A DNA stretch of 16,639 nucleotides from Sphingomonadales bacterium (GTDB taxonomy: Bacteria; Pseudomonadota; Alphaproteobacteria; Sphingomonadales; Sphingomonadaceae): contig JAGWUU010000032.1 in assembly GCA_028868335.1 (NCBI GenBank), positions 1 through 16,639 of the forward strand, given 5' to 3'. Under the pieces are notes generated by a model. The model had not been told where the DNA came from. It worked only from the letters and a program-made list of their open reading frames with translations, and did no database searches. The translations under genes and the position numbers were made by a program. This document shows, one piece after another, positions 1 to 6,037 of this stretch (position 1 is the stretch's first letter; every line of letters starts with the position of its first letter).

Positions 1-234
1 CACTACTGCGTCGCCAACATGCCCGGCGCGGTGGCGCGCACCAGCACCTATGCGCTCAACAACGTCACCCTGCCGCACGCCCTGCGCATCGCCGACCTTG
101 GCTGGCGCGAGGCCCTGCGCGCCAATCCGCACCTTGCCGCCGGGCTCAACGTCACCGGCGGCAGAGTGACCTACAAGGCCGTGGCCGATGCGCTGGGTTA
201 CCCTTACGTACCGGTGGCGGATGTGCTGGGCTGA
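1..234 (+). CDS. ald: Alanine dehydrogenase, C-terminal fragment (5' end outside the window)
   Basis: This reading frame is open from base 1 and ends at TGA 232-234, giving the last 77 residues of a protein that begins upstream of the window. The fragment starts HYCVANMPGAVARTST, the conserved NMPGAV stretch of NAD-dependent L-alanine dehydrogenases, and continues with the family's ALNNVTLPHALRIAD and GLNVTGGRVT segments. Family knowledge: the enzyme reversibly deaminates L-alanine to pyruvate and ammonia in the cytoplasm with NAD+. No regulation can be judged because the promoter is not visible. Its last 31 bases overlap the 3' end of pyrC on the opposite strand. The internal ATG at 19 is not a real start, because homology extends upstream of it to the window edge. 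Confidence 0.93.
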   Translation, partial: HYCVANMPGAVARTSTYALNNVTLPHALRIADLGWREALRANPHLAAGLNVTGGRVTYKAVADALGYPYVPVADVLG

Positions 235-1274
235 ACCGCCATCCGCCAGCCCAGCGTCTCACCGGCATGGAACGGGACCAGGGCAATGTCGCCGGTTTCA
301 AAGCGGTCGGGCACGACCACGGCGGCGCGCTCCAGCGTCACCGTGCCTTCGTTCAGCGGCAAGCCGTAGAAGCGCGGGCCGTTCTCGCTGGCAAAGGCCT
401 CGAAGCGGTCCAGCGCGCCTTCCTGATCGAACACCGTGACATAGCTTTCCAGCGCGAAGGGGGCGTTGAAGATGCCGGCGCAGCCGCAGGCGGCTTCCTT
501 GGTTTCAACGCGGTGAGGCGCGGTATCGGTGCCGAGGAAGAACTTCGCCGAACCCGACGTCGCCGCCTTGCGCAGCGCCAGCCGGTGGTTCTCGCGCTTG
601 GCGACCGGCAGGCAATAGGCGTGCGGGCGGATGCCGCCCACCAGCATGGCGTTGCGGTTGATGTGGAGGTGCTGCGGAGTGATCGTCGCGGCGACATTGG
701 ACCCGCTGGCAAGGACGAACTGCGCCGCTTCCTCGGTGGTGATGTGCTCGAACACCACTTTCAATTCGGGCAGATCGCGGACCAGCGGGGCGAGCGTGCG
801 TTTGATGAACACCGCCTCACGATCGAACACGTCGATATCGGCATCGGTCACTTCGCCGTGGACCAGCAGGGGCATTCCGATCCCGGCCATCCGCTCCAGC
901 GCGGGGCGGATCCGGGCAATGTCGGTAACGCCGTGGGCCGATCCGGTCGTGGCGTGGGCGGGATAGAGCTTTGCGGCGGCGAACACCTTCTCCGCAAAGC
1001 CGCGTGCCAGTTCATCGGGATCGCTGGCGTCGGTCAGGTAGGCGACCATCAGCGGCGTGAAGTCCACGCCCGCCGGGAGCGCCTCGAGGATCCGCTGGCG
1101 ATAGCGCGATGCCGCCTCCACGCTCGTCACCGGCGGAGAGAGATTGGGCATCACGATCGCCCGGCCGAATTGCCGCGCGGTCCAGTGCAGCACCCCGGCC
1201 ATCACCGCGCCGTCGCGCAGGTGGACATGCCAATCATCGGGGCGGCGGATGGTCAGCTTAACTGGGGACGTCAT
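204..1274 (-). CDS. pyrC: Dihydroorotase, E. coli PyrC type (class II)
   Basis: This 356-residue protein catalyses the reversible cyclisation of N-carbamoyl-L-aspartate to L-dihydroorotate, the third step of pyrimidine synthesis, in the cytoplasm. The metal-site residues fall at the numbers I recall for E. coli PyrC: H16 and H18 in DDWHVHLRDG, the carboxylated lysine K102 in AKLYPA, H139 in LLVHGE, H177 in VVFEHITT, and D250 in FLGTDTAPH. Length matches the 348-residue family norm, with about eight extra C-terminal residues lying in the overlap with alanine dehydrogenase. I chose the ATG at 1272-1274. It starts MTSPVKLTIRRPDDWHVH, and a strong Shine-Dalgarno AGGGGGAG (1281-1288) lies six bases upstream. 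The frame stays open to 1439, but that extension is low-complexity and lies over hairpins. The Shine-Dalgarno sits within a predicted hairpin (see findings). Identification is secure. Confidence 0.96.
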   Translation of the reverse strand: MTSPVKLTIRRPDDWHVHLRDGAVMAGVLHWTARQFGRAIVMPNLSPPVTSVEAASRYRQRILEALPAGVDFTPLMVAYLTDASDPDELARGFAEKVFAAAKLYPAHATTGSAHGVTDIARIRPALERMAGIGMPLLVHGEVTDADIDVFDREAVFIKRTLAPLVRDLPELKVVFEHITTEEAAQFVLASGSNVAATITPQHLHINRNAMLVGGIRPHAYCLPVAKRENHRLALRKAATSGSAKFFLGTDTAPHRVETKEAACGCAGIFNAPFALESYVTVFDQEGALDRFEAFASENGPRFYGLPLNEGTVTLERAAVVVPDRFETGDIALVPFHAGETLGWRMAVQPSTSATGT

Positions 1275-1280
1275 GCGATT

Positions 1281-1288
1281 CTCCCCCC
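1281..1288 (-). promoter_or_regulatory. pyrC ribosome binding site inside a hairpin
   Basis: Read on the minus strand this is AGGGGGAG, six bases before the pyrC ATG, and it decides that start. Bases 1284-1288 also form part of a hairpin stem (1284-1293 with 1297-1305, loop 1294-1296), so the site could be partly masked in the mRNA. The site is seen directly; masking is inference. Confidence 0.7.
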
Positions 1289-1378
1289 TTCCCGTCGCGG
1301 GAGGGGCCGGTGGTGGTCTTGTCGGACCGGCTCCTAGTCCAAAACAGGCTCCGCCCCAACCCCTGCGCTGATGCAGGG
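1284..1378. repeat. Run of three hairpins between pyrC and the ygfZ-like gene
   Basis: Three stem-loops follow one another. The first pairs 1284-1293 with 1297-1305 (CCCCTTCCCG against CGGGAGGGG, one mismatch or bulge). The second pairs 1305-1310 with 1325-1330 (GCCGGT/ACCGGC). The third pairs 1359-1365 with 1372-1378 (CCCCTGC/GCAGGGG, six-base loop). The first hairpin resembles the one at 5981-6005, which has the same CCCCTCCC...GGGAAGGG pattern and the same C:A mismatch, so the two may belong to one dispersed intergenic family. The block occupies the region between divergent genes, so it lies in the leader of pyrC and near the promoter of the plus-strand gene. Confidence 0.6.
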
Positions 1379-1416
1379 GGCTTGAACCACGCGCGGTCTT
1401 GCCCGATCTGTCACCC

Positions 1417-2130
1417 ATGACTGCTACGCTGCTGGCCAACCGCGCCGTGATCCGCCTGTCGCCGCTCGAAGAGGGCGAGGATGTCCGCGGCTTCCTTCAG
1501 GGACTGGTGACCCATGACGTCACCGGCGCACTGCCGGTCTGGGCGGCGCTGCTGACACCGCAAGGCAAGGTTCTGTTCGACTTCATCGTCTGGGGCGACG
1601 GCGCCGACGTGCTGATTGATTGCGAGGCCGTATGTGCCGAGGCGTTGGTCAAACGCCTGTCGCTCTATCGCCTGCGCCGCCGGATCGCCATCGCCATTGA
1701 CGCGGCCGTGGGCGTCCACTGGAGGCCGGGTGACGGACCCTCCTCCGATCCGCGCCTGTCGGCACTCGGCCAGCGCTGGTTGGGTATGGATCGGGATGAA
1801 AGCGTGGATGATCAATGGCTTGCCCATCGCCTTTCACTTGGTGTCTGCGAAGGACAGGCTGAACTGGGCGATCTGCTCTGGCTCGAATGCAATGCCGCCG
1901 AACTCAACGGGGTGTCGTTTTCCAAGGGTTGCTATGTCGGCCAGGAGAACACCGCGCGGATGAACTGGCGGCAGAAGGTCAACCGCAGGGTGGTGGTGGT
2001 GCCGCTGAAAGACAGCGATCCCTCGCGCCAGCGCGTGGCCTATCCGGCGTTGAACAGGGCGGTCGACCATCTGAGAGTGGAGGACATTCGGCCCGAATGG
2101 GCGCCGGGATGGATGAAGCCGGGCGACTGA
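1417..2130 (+). CDS. ygfZ: YgfZ/GcvT-like folate-binding protein
   Basis: This 237-residue protein carries the YgfZ signature KGCYVGQENTARM at about residues 170-182, with the conserved cysteine at 172. An N-terminal GcvT-like fold is suggested by GFLQGLVTHDV and ALLTPQGKVLFDFIVW at about 26-58. Family knowledge: YgfZ proteins bind tetrahydrofolate and help maintain certain iron-sulfur enzymes, including the tRNA methylthiotransferase MiaB. They are not glycine-cleavage T-proteins, which are much longer. I chose ATG 1417 because MTATLLANRAVIRLS fits family N-termini. An in-frame TTG at 1399 adds six residues and is less likely. No clear Shine-Dalgarno is visible before 1417. At 237 residues it is shorter than E. 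coli YgfZ (326), as is common for the alphaproteobacterial form. The gene stands alone, divergent from pyrC and convergent with the TetR gene. Confidence 0.88.
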   Translation: MTATLLANRAVIRLSPLEEGEDVRGFLQGLVTHDVTGALPVWAALLTPQGKVLFDFIVWGDGADVLIDCEAVCAEALVKRLSLYRLRRRIAIAIDAAVGVHWRPGDGPSSDPRLSALGQRWLGMDRDESVDDQWLAHRLSLGVCEGQAELGDLLWLECNAAELNGVSFSKGCYVGQENTARMNWRQKVNRRVVVVPLKDSDPSRQRVAYPALNRAVDHLRVEDIRPEWAPGWMKPGD

Positions 2131-2151
2131 GGCCGACCTGCCAGGGCTAGC

Positions 2152-2751
2152 TCAGCACACCTGCCCCGGCGTGACCACGATCCCCGCCTTCAGCGCCGCA
2201 TCAACCAGCATCGCTTCGGCCAGATCGCGTGCTGTGGTGCGCGGCAGTTCCAGCGACTGGGCCAGCGGGCCACCCATCAGCGCATCGCCCAGCGCCATCA
2301 GCACCAGCGCGTGCGTGACCGGGCGCATCTTGCCGGAACCGAATTCGTCGAGATCATCGACGAGATCGTGGATCACGTCGATGATCGGATCGAGCGCGTC
2401 GTCATTGCCGCTTGCAAGCATCCAACTCGCCAACGCGCCGCCACCCTCCCTGTCGAAGGCATCGAAGGTCAGGTCGACCACCTCGCGCGGGCTTCCCGAA
2501 CCCGAGCGGCTGGCGATAACCGCGTCCTCGATCGTCGCGCAGATCGTTTCGGCAAGGTGCCGCGCCAGCGCCTTCTGCAACCCTGCGGCTGACCCGAAAT
2601 GGTGGAGCAGGTTGGCGTGCGTGCGCCCGATTCGCGCCGCCACGGCTTTCAGCGTCACCGCCTGCGGACCCAGCTCGATCAGCAGCGAACGCGCAGCTTC
2701 GAGCGCCACGGTACGGCTCTCTTCCTGGCTAAGGCGCTTTCTTATTGACAT
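2152..2751 (-). CDS. TetR/AcrR-family transcriptional regulator
   Basis: This 199-residue protein has an N-terminal TetR DNA-binding domain: a first helix at about 10-27 (ESRTVALEAARSLLIELG) and a helix-turn-helix at about 33-52 (TLKAVAARIGRTHANLLHHF). The last part matches the family pattern in which an aromatic follows the recognition helix. The C-terminal ligand-binding and dimer domain (about 65-199) is too variable to name a ligand. The ATG lies at 2749-2751. The gene is divergent from the metal-dependent hydrolase, with only 28 bases between the two start codons. It therefore very likely represses itself and that neighbour, binding the imperfect palindrome around 2745-2760. The family call is firm; the regulatory link is inferred from layout. 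Confidence 0.9.
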   Translation of the reverse strand: MSIRKRLSQEESRTVALEAARSLLIELGPQAVTLKAVAARIGRTHANLLHHFGSAAGLQKALARHLAETICATIEDAVIASRSGSGSPREVVDLTFDAFDREGGGALASWMLASGNDDALDPIIDVIHDLVDDLDEFGSGKMRPVTHALVLMALGDALMGGPLAQSLELPRTTARDLAEAMLVDAALKAGIVVTPGQVC

Positions 2752-2760
2752 TGATGTAAG
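2745..2760. promoter_or_regulatory. Candidate TetR operator / promoter in the divergent gap
   Basis: An imperfect inverted repeat is centred on the TetR start codon: TTGACAT (2745-2751), TG, ATGTAAG (2754-2760). The inner ACAT-TG-ATGT is perfect, and five of seven arm positions match. The left arm also contains TTGACA (2745-2750), a perfect -35 hexamer for the plus-strand gene, although no convincing -10 follows. TetR-family operators are often palindromes of this size placed over promoters. The sequence is seen; the function is inference. Confidence 0.35.
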
Positions 2761-2779
2761 TTATCCATAGGGGGGCGGC

Positions 2780-3673
2780 ATGAACGCTCACGCCACCATC
2801 CCGCTCGACGTAGAACCGACCCCGGCCATGGGCAAGGCGGTTCCGACTCCCGCCGATCTCACCATCACCGTGCGCGACGAGCGTTTCGGGCGGGACAGGA
2901 AGCCCGGCCGCTGGTGGCTCAACAACGATCCGGTGGCGACGGCGTGGCACAACGCCCTGTCCGCCACCTTCCCGCGCGGCGAGGCCTTCTTCATCGAGGC
3001 GGTCAAGGCGCACCGTGACGGCGCCAGCCCCAAGCTGGAGGCCGAGATCCGTGCTTTCGTGAAGCAGGAAATCAACCACACCCGCGAACACATCGTGTTC
3101 AACAAGGCCGCGGCCGATGCGGGCTACGATCTGTCGGATATTGACCGGCGGCTTGCCGAAAACCTTGAGCTGACCAAGGGCCGCCCGGTGATCCTCAACC
3201 TGGCCGTGACCATGGCGCTGGAACACTACACCGCGATGATGGCCGCGGAATTCCTCAAGAACCCCAGGCATTTCGCCGGTGCCGAGCCGGAAACGGGGGC
3301 GATGTGGAAGTGGCACGCGATGGAAGAGATCGAGCACAAGGGCGTTGCCTATGACACTTGGCTGCACGCAACGCGCGACTGGAGCCGGTGGAAGCGCTGG
3401 AAGGTCAAGAGCATGATGATGCTTCTCGTCACCGGGCGATTCGTCAAGAACCGCTGGCAGGACACGGTAGAGCTGCTGCGCCAGGACGGGATCACCGGCC
3501 CCATGGTCCACGCCCGGATCGCCTGGTATCTGTTCGGCACCCCCGGCGTGATGCGCCGCGTGTTCCCGGCATGGTGCGCCTATTTCATGCCCGGCTTCCA
3601 CCCCTGGAACCACGACGACCGCGCGCTGATCGGCAGGGCGGAAAGCGAATTCCGCGACGCGGTGCTTGCCTGA
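2780..3673 (+). CDS. Predicted metal-dependent hydrolase (PF10118-like, ferritin-like helical fold)
   Basis: This 297-residue protein resembles the bacterial 'predicted metal-dependent hydrolase' family (PF10118/COG3687). It is soluble and rich in helices, with paired acidic and histidine residues: E68 and E73 (EAFFIEAV), E97/H100/H104 (EINHTREH), E148/H149 (ALEHYTAM), and H179/E182/E185/H186 (WHAMEEIEHKGVAYD). This spacing suggests a di-metal carboxylate site in a four-helix bundle, as in ferritin-like oxygenases, so the name 'hydrolase' may be misleading. The ATG at 2780 follows a G-rich Shine-Dalgarno (AGGGGGGCGG, 2769-2778). The gene is divergent from a TetR regulator, a pairing often seen for this family. 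The substrate is unknown. A REP-like inverted repeat begins two bases after the stop codon. Confidence 0.8.
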   Translation: MNAHATIPLDVEPTPAMGKAVPTPADLTITVRDERFGRDRKPGRWWLNNDPVATAWHNALSATFPRGEAFFIEAVKAHRDGASPKLEAEIRAFVKQEINHTREHIVFNKAAADAGYDLSDIDRRLAENLELTKGRPVILNLAVTMALEHYTAMMAAEFLKNPRHFAGAEPETGAMWKWHAMEEIEHKGVAYDTWLHATRDWSRWKRWKVKSMMMLLVTGRFVKNRWQDTVELLRQDGITGPMVHARIAWYLFGTPGVMRRVFPAWCAYFMPGFHPWNHDDRALIGRAESEFRDAVLA

Positions 3674-3674
3674 A

Positions 3675-3763
3675 CGTCGTCCCAGCGAAAGCGGGGACCG
3701 CTGGCCGTCTGGTCTGACCTTGGAAAAATGCGGCCACCGATCCCCGCTTTCGCGGGGATGACG
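3675..3763. repeat. REP-like inverted repeat, copy A (arm type alpha/alpha)
   Basis: This is an 89-bp inverted repeat lying exactly between the stop codons of two convergent genes. The left arm, 3675-3707, runs CGTCGTCCCAGCGAAAGCGG and then GGACCGCTGGCCG. The right arm, 3731-3763, read in reverse complement, runs CGTCATCCCCGCGAAAGCGG and then GGATCGGTGGCCG. Each arm also contains its own small hairpin (CCCCGC-GAAA-GCGGGG). It could act as a two-way transcription barrier. Two related copies occur at 8951-9041 and 14579-14669. Confidence 0.85.
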
Positions 3764-3765
3764 CA

Positions 3766-4341
3766 TTACGCTGCGCGCATCGCGGTCACCACATTGCCGC
3801 CGTCATCGCCGCCATCGCAATCGCTGGGGCGGCCAAGATCGATCCGGTGTTCGACCGACTGGATTTCCTGCCCGCGGGCAAGGCTGTAGCGCGTCCGCAG
3901 CCGACCAGTTGGCTTGAAGCCAATCTTGCGCAGGACCGCGCCCGACGCCGGATTGTCGATGAAGTGCCCGGCCACCAGGCGCCGGTGGCCCAGCACCCGG
4001 GCAAGGCGCAGGACGGCCCGCGCCGCCTCGGTGGCATAGCCCTTGCCCCAGTGGTCGCGCGCGAACCAGTACCCCAGCTCAACCTCGCCATCGACTTCGC
4101 CAAGGCCGACGCAGCCGATCAATTCGGCCGGTGCGGCGCTGGTCGGCAAGGTCACGAAGAAGTGCGGCAGGCGCGCGTCCTGGGGCATGCTGGCGAAGCC
4201 GCGCGCATCCTCGCAGGTGTAGGGCCACGGCACCTTGGCCAGGTTGCGCACCACCGATTCGTCGGCGATCCGGCTAAGAAGCTCCTGCCAGTCCTCTGGC
4301 CAGCCCGGCCGGAGGAACAGCCTCTCGCTGCGAATGAACAT
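3766..4341 (-). CDS. GNAT-family N-acetyltransferase (RimJ/RimL type)
   Basis: This 191-residue protein has the GCN5-related acetyltransferase layout of the RimJ/RimL branch. The N-terminus RSERLFLRPGWPEDW (about 4-18) is typical, as are GYWFARDHWGKGYATEA (90-106, containing the acetyl-CoA pyrophosphate-binding loop) and DNPASGAVLRKIGFKPTG (129-146). The family transfers acetyl from acetyl-CoA to an amine; close relatives act on ribosomal protein N-termini or small molecules, and the substrate here cannot be told. The ATG at 4339-4341 is preceded by GGAGAG at a good distance (4347-4352). Beyond residue about 168 there is an acidic, glycine-rich tail (PSDCDGGDDGG). The gene stands alone downstream of the rpmA terminator, and its 3' end abuts REP copy A. 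Confidence 0.88.
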   Translation of the reverse strand: MFIRSERLFLRPGWPEDWQELLSRIADESVVRNLAKVPWPYTCEDARGFASMPQDARLPHFFVTLPTSAAPAELIGCVGLGEVDGEVELGYWFARDHWGKGYATEAARAVLRLARVLGHRRLVAGHFIDNPASGAVLRKIGFKPTGRLRTRYSLARGQEIQSVEHRIDLGRPSDCDGGDDGGNVVTAMRAA

Positions 4342-4560
4342 TGTTACTCTCCATCATTCGCCCCGCATCGGGCCTTAGCCCGACATCGTGACAGTGCCAT
4401 TACCAGTTGCGTCCGGATGCACCCTGAACAGGCTGCCGTGCGCAAGTGGTGCTGAGGGAGAGACGAAAAGAGGGAGACGGGTTGGCCCCTCTCCCTCGTT
4501 TGGCCGGTTCAAGGACCGGCGGGGCCATCCCATCAGGGACAGCCCGTCAGCGACTGTCCG
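4342..4560. other. Intergenic region between the GNAT gene and rpmA
   Basis: This 219-base gap carries the GNAT leader at its left end, including a perfect six-pair hairpin with a four-base loop (TCGGGC-CTTA-GCCCGA, 4368-4383). The rpmA terminator lies at 4466-4497. A further hairpin of six pairs (GCCGGT/ACCGGC) lies at about 4503-4520. I see no gene in it; the GGTTCAA near 4506 resembles a tRNA T-loop, but no tRNA body surrounds it. Confidence 0.6.
4466..4497 (-). terminator. Intrinsic terminator of the rplU-rpmA operon
   Basis: On the minus strand the eight-base arm GAGGGAGA (4497-4490) pairs perfectly with TCTCCCTC (4477-4470) across a 12-base loop. It is followed by TTTT (4469-4466). It lies about 65 bases after the rpmA stop codon and is oriented correctly for the operon. 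Confidence 0.7.
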
Positions 4561-4827
4561 TTATTCGGCGGCGACTGCCATATCGACCGACACGTACTTG
4601 CGGCCAAGCTTGCCATCGTGGAATCGCACGCGGCCCGCAGTCAGTGCGAACAGGGTGTGATCCTTGCCGAGGCCGACGTTGGCGCCCGGGTACACGCGGG
4701 TCCCGCGTTGACGGATAATGATGTTGCCGCCGACCACTTCCTGGCCGCCGAACTTCTTCACGCCAAGGCGACGGCCGGCCGAATCACGACCGTTGCGCGA
4801 GGAGCCGCCTGCTTTCTTGTGTGCCAT
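4561..4827 (-). CDS. rpmA: 50S ribosomal protein L27
   Basis: This 88-residue protein has the normal L27 length and begins MAHKKAGGSSRNGRDSAGRR, the highly conserved N-terminus that reaches toward the peptidyl-transferase centre. GNIIIRQRGTRVYPGANVG and GKDHTLFAL follow, also characteristic. There is no N-terminal leader of the kind cleaved in Firmicutes. The gene follows rplU by 19 bases, which contain GGAG as ribosome binding site, and the two are surely co-transcribed. A strong intrinsic terminator follows. Identification is certain. Confidence 0.99.
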   Translation of the reverse strand: MAHKKAGGSSRNGRDSAGRRLGVKKFGGQEVVGGNIIIRQRGTRVYPGANVGLGKDHTLFALTAGRVRFHDGKLGRKYVSVDMAVAAE

Positions 4828-4846
4828 GTCGTACTACTCCAGAATC

Positions 4847-5260
4847 TTATTCGGCCGCGTCGGCCTTGGGGGCCTTCTTGGCGGGAGCCTTCTTCGCCGG
4901 AGCTTCCTCCGCGGCGACTTCAGCCTTGGGCGCGGCTTCCTTCTTGGCAGCCTTCTTTTCCTCACCACCAACGGCGAGGATGCGCAGCAGCGTCATCTGC
5001 TGGCGGTGGCCGTTGCGACGGCGATAGTTGTGGCGGCGACGCTTCTTGAAGACGATCACCTTTTCCGACTTCGCCTGGGCGATGATTTCCGCCGAAACGA
5101 CCACGCCCGCCGCGTCCTTGATCTCGCCGCCGTCACCGGCCAGCAGAACGTCGGCCAGGGTGATCTTCTCACCGGCTTCGCCCGTCAGCTTTTCGACCGC
5201 GATCTTGTCTCCGGCGGCAACCCGGTATTGCTTGCCGCCCGTGCGCACAACTGCGAACAT
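4847..5260 (-). CDS. rplU: 50S ribosomal protein L21 with lysine/alanine-rich C-terminal tail
   Basis: This 137-residue protein opens MFAVVRTGGKQYRVAAGD and carries the L21 signature FKKRRRHNYRRRNGHRQQM at about 71-89, so the ribosomal identity is certain. It binds 23S rRNA in the large subunit. The usual L21 is about 100-105 residues. Here residues from about 101 on form an added tail made almost only of alanine, lysine, glutamate and proline, with a duplicated PAKKA unit. Such tails are common in alphaproteobacterial L21 and are probably disordered. rplU is the first gene of the rplU-rpmA operon and has a candidate promoter about 97-125 bases upstream. Confidence 0.98.
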   Translation of the reverse strand: MFAVVRTGGKQYRVAAGDKIAVEKLTGEAGEKITLADVLLAGDGGEIKDAAGVVVSAEIIAQAKSEKVIVFKKRRRHNYRRRNGHRQQMTLLRILAVGGEEKKAAKKEAAPKAEVAAEEAPAKKAPAKKAPKADAAE

Positions 5261-5356
5261 GGTGTTCTTATCCGTTCATTTCATTCAAACTGCCGAGCCA
5301 CATGCCGACAGCGCGCCGCCCCCAACCCGAAGGAAGAGGCCCGGCAAGAAGCGCCG

Positions 5357-5385
5357 CCCCTAGTCCAAGCCCGCCCGAGTGTCAA
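5357..5385 (-). promoter_or_regulatory. Candidate promoter of rplU-rpmA
   Basis: On the minus strand there is a perfect TTGACA (5385-5380), then 17 bases, then TAGGGG (5362-5357). The -35 box and spacing are ideal. The -10 box is GC-rich but of a type plausible for alphaproteobacteria. It would give a leader of roughly 90 bases before the rplU start. The region also separates rplU from the divergent lipoprotein gene. Confidence 0.45.
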
Positions 5386-5447
5386 CGGAAGAGCGCAAGG
5401 AAATGACTCCGGCTGGCAAGCGTCGCGCGCCATGCTATGGGCGGGCG

Positions 5448-5957
5448 ATGCGCCGGACCTATTCGCTGATCGTTGCCCTGTCCGCACTGGCCCTTGGCGC
5501 CTGTGCCGGGGACAAGGGCTCATACCCTTCGCTGGCACGGCGCCCGGCGGAACGCTGGTCGGCGACGAGCCCGGTGGTGACCCCTGCTCCGGTCGAAACA
5601 CCCACTCCGCCGCCGCCGGAACTGGTCGACAGGCTTGACCGGCTGGTCGCGCAGGCGCGCGGGGCTGACGCCCTGTTCCGCGAGCATACGCCCCACACCC
5701 GCGCCCTGATCGCAGCGGCAGCCGACGCGGCGGTGGCGAGCGAGAACTGGTCCGTGGCGACCGTTGCCCTCTCCGATCTCGAATCGCAGCGCAGCCAGGC
5801 GATGATAGCGCTGGCCGATCTCGATGCCCTCTATGCCGCCGAGGGGATCAAGCAGGCCGACACAACCGCCATCGCCAAGGCACGAGACGCGGTGATCGCG
5901 ATGGTGGCTGAAGAGGATGGCGTGCTGGGCGCGTTGAAGGACGGACTCAAGAGCTAG
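5448..5957 (+). CDS. Small predicted outer-membrane lipoprotein, function unknown
   Basis: This 169-residue protein is not one I recognise. It starts with a lipoprotein signal: MRR, a hydrophobic core at about 6-16, and the lipobox LGAC with the lipidated cysteine at 19. Alanine rather than aspartate follows the cysteine, so the outer membrane is the likely destination. Residues about 38-57 are rich in proline and threonine (a PTPPPP linker). Residues about 58-169 are alanine-rich, charged helix with possible coiled-coil character. I chose ATG 5448 because it gives the signal peptide at the N-terminus; the frame is open back to an earlier start at 5379, but that would bury the signal. A TATGGG box at 5436-5441 sits so close that the mRNA may be nearly leaderless. 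The gene is divergent from rplU, and its stop codon lies in an inverted repeat. Confidence 0.75.
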   Translation: MRRTYSLIVALSALALGACAGDKGSYPSLARRPAERWSATSPVVTPAPVETPTPPPPELVDRLDRLVAQARGADALFREHTPHTRALIAAAADAAVASENWSVATVALSDLESQRSQAMIALADLDALYAAEGIKQADTTAIAKARDAVIAMVAEEDGVLGALKDGLKS

Positions 5958-6037
5958 AGTCTGTCCTGATTTGGCTAGATCGCCCCTCCCCAACGGGGAA
6001 GGGCGTTGAAGCTTCAATCTGATACGGACGCACTCTA
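5955..6037. repeat. Composite 83-bp inverted repeat joining two convergent stop codons
   Basis: The element begins TAGAGTCTGTCC (5955-5966) and ends GGACGCACTCTA (6026-6037); the arms match at 10 of 12 positions. Inside it are an 11-position hairpin (5981-5991 with 5995-6005, loop AAC, one mismatch) and the perfect 12-bp palindrome TTGAAGCTTCAA (6006-6017). The TAG at 5955-5957 ends the lipoprotein gene, and the TAG read at 6037-6035 on the other strand ends moaE. The element probably stops transcription in both directions. Confidence 0.75.

Noticed and set aside
267..1337. A 356-residue open frame on the plus strand opposite pyrC
   Set aside because: It mirrors pyrC base for base, has no recognisable domain, and its arginine- and glycine-rich composition is typical of antisense frames in GC-rich DNA.
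1275..1439. A longer N-terminus for dihydroorotase
   Set aside because: The added residues are low-complexity, overlie hairpins, and lie before the strong ribosome binding site that points to the ATG at 1274.
4500..4525. A tRNA-like T-loop (GGTTCAA) within a hairpin
   Set aside because: The hairpin has a six-base loop, and no D-arm, anticodon arm or acceptor stem can be drawn around it.
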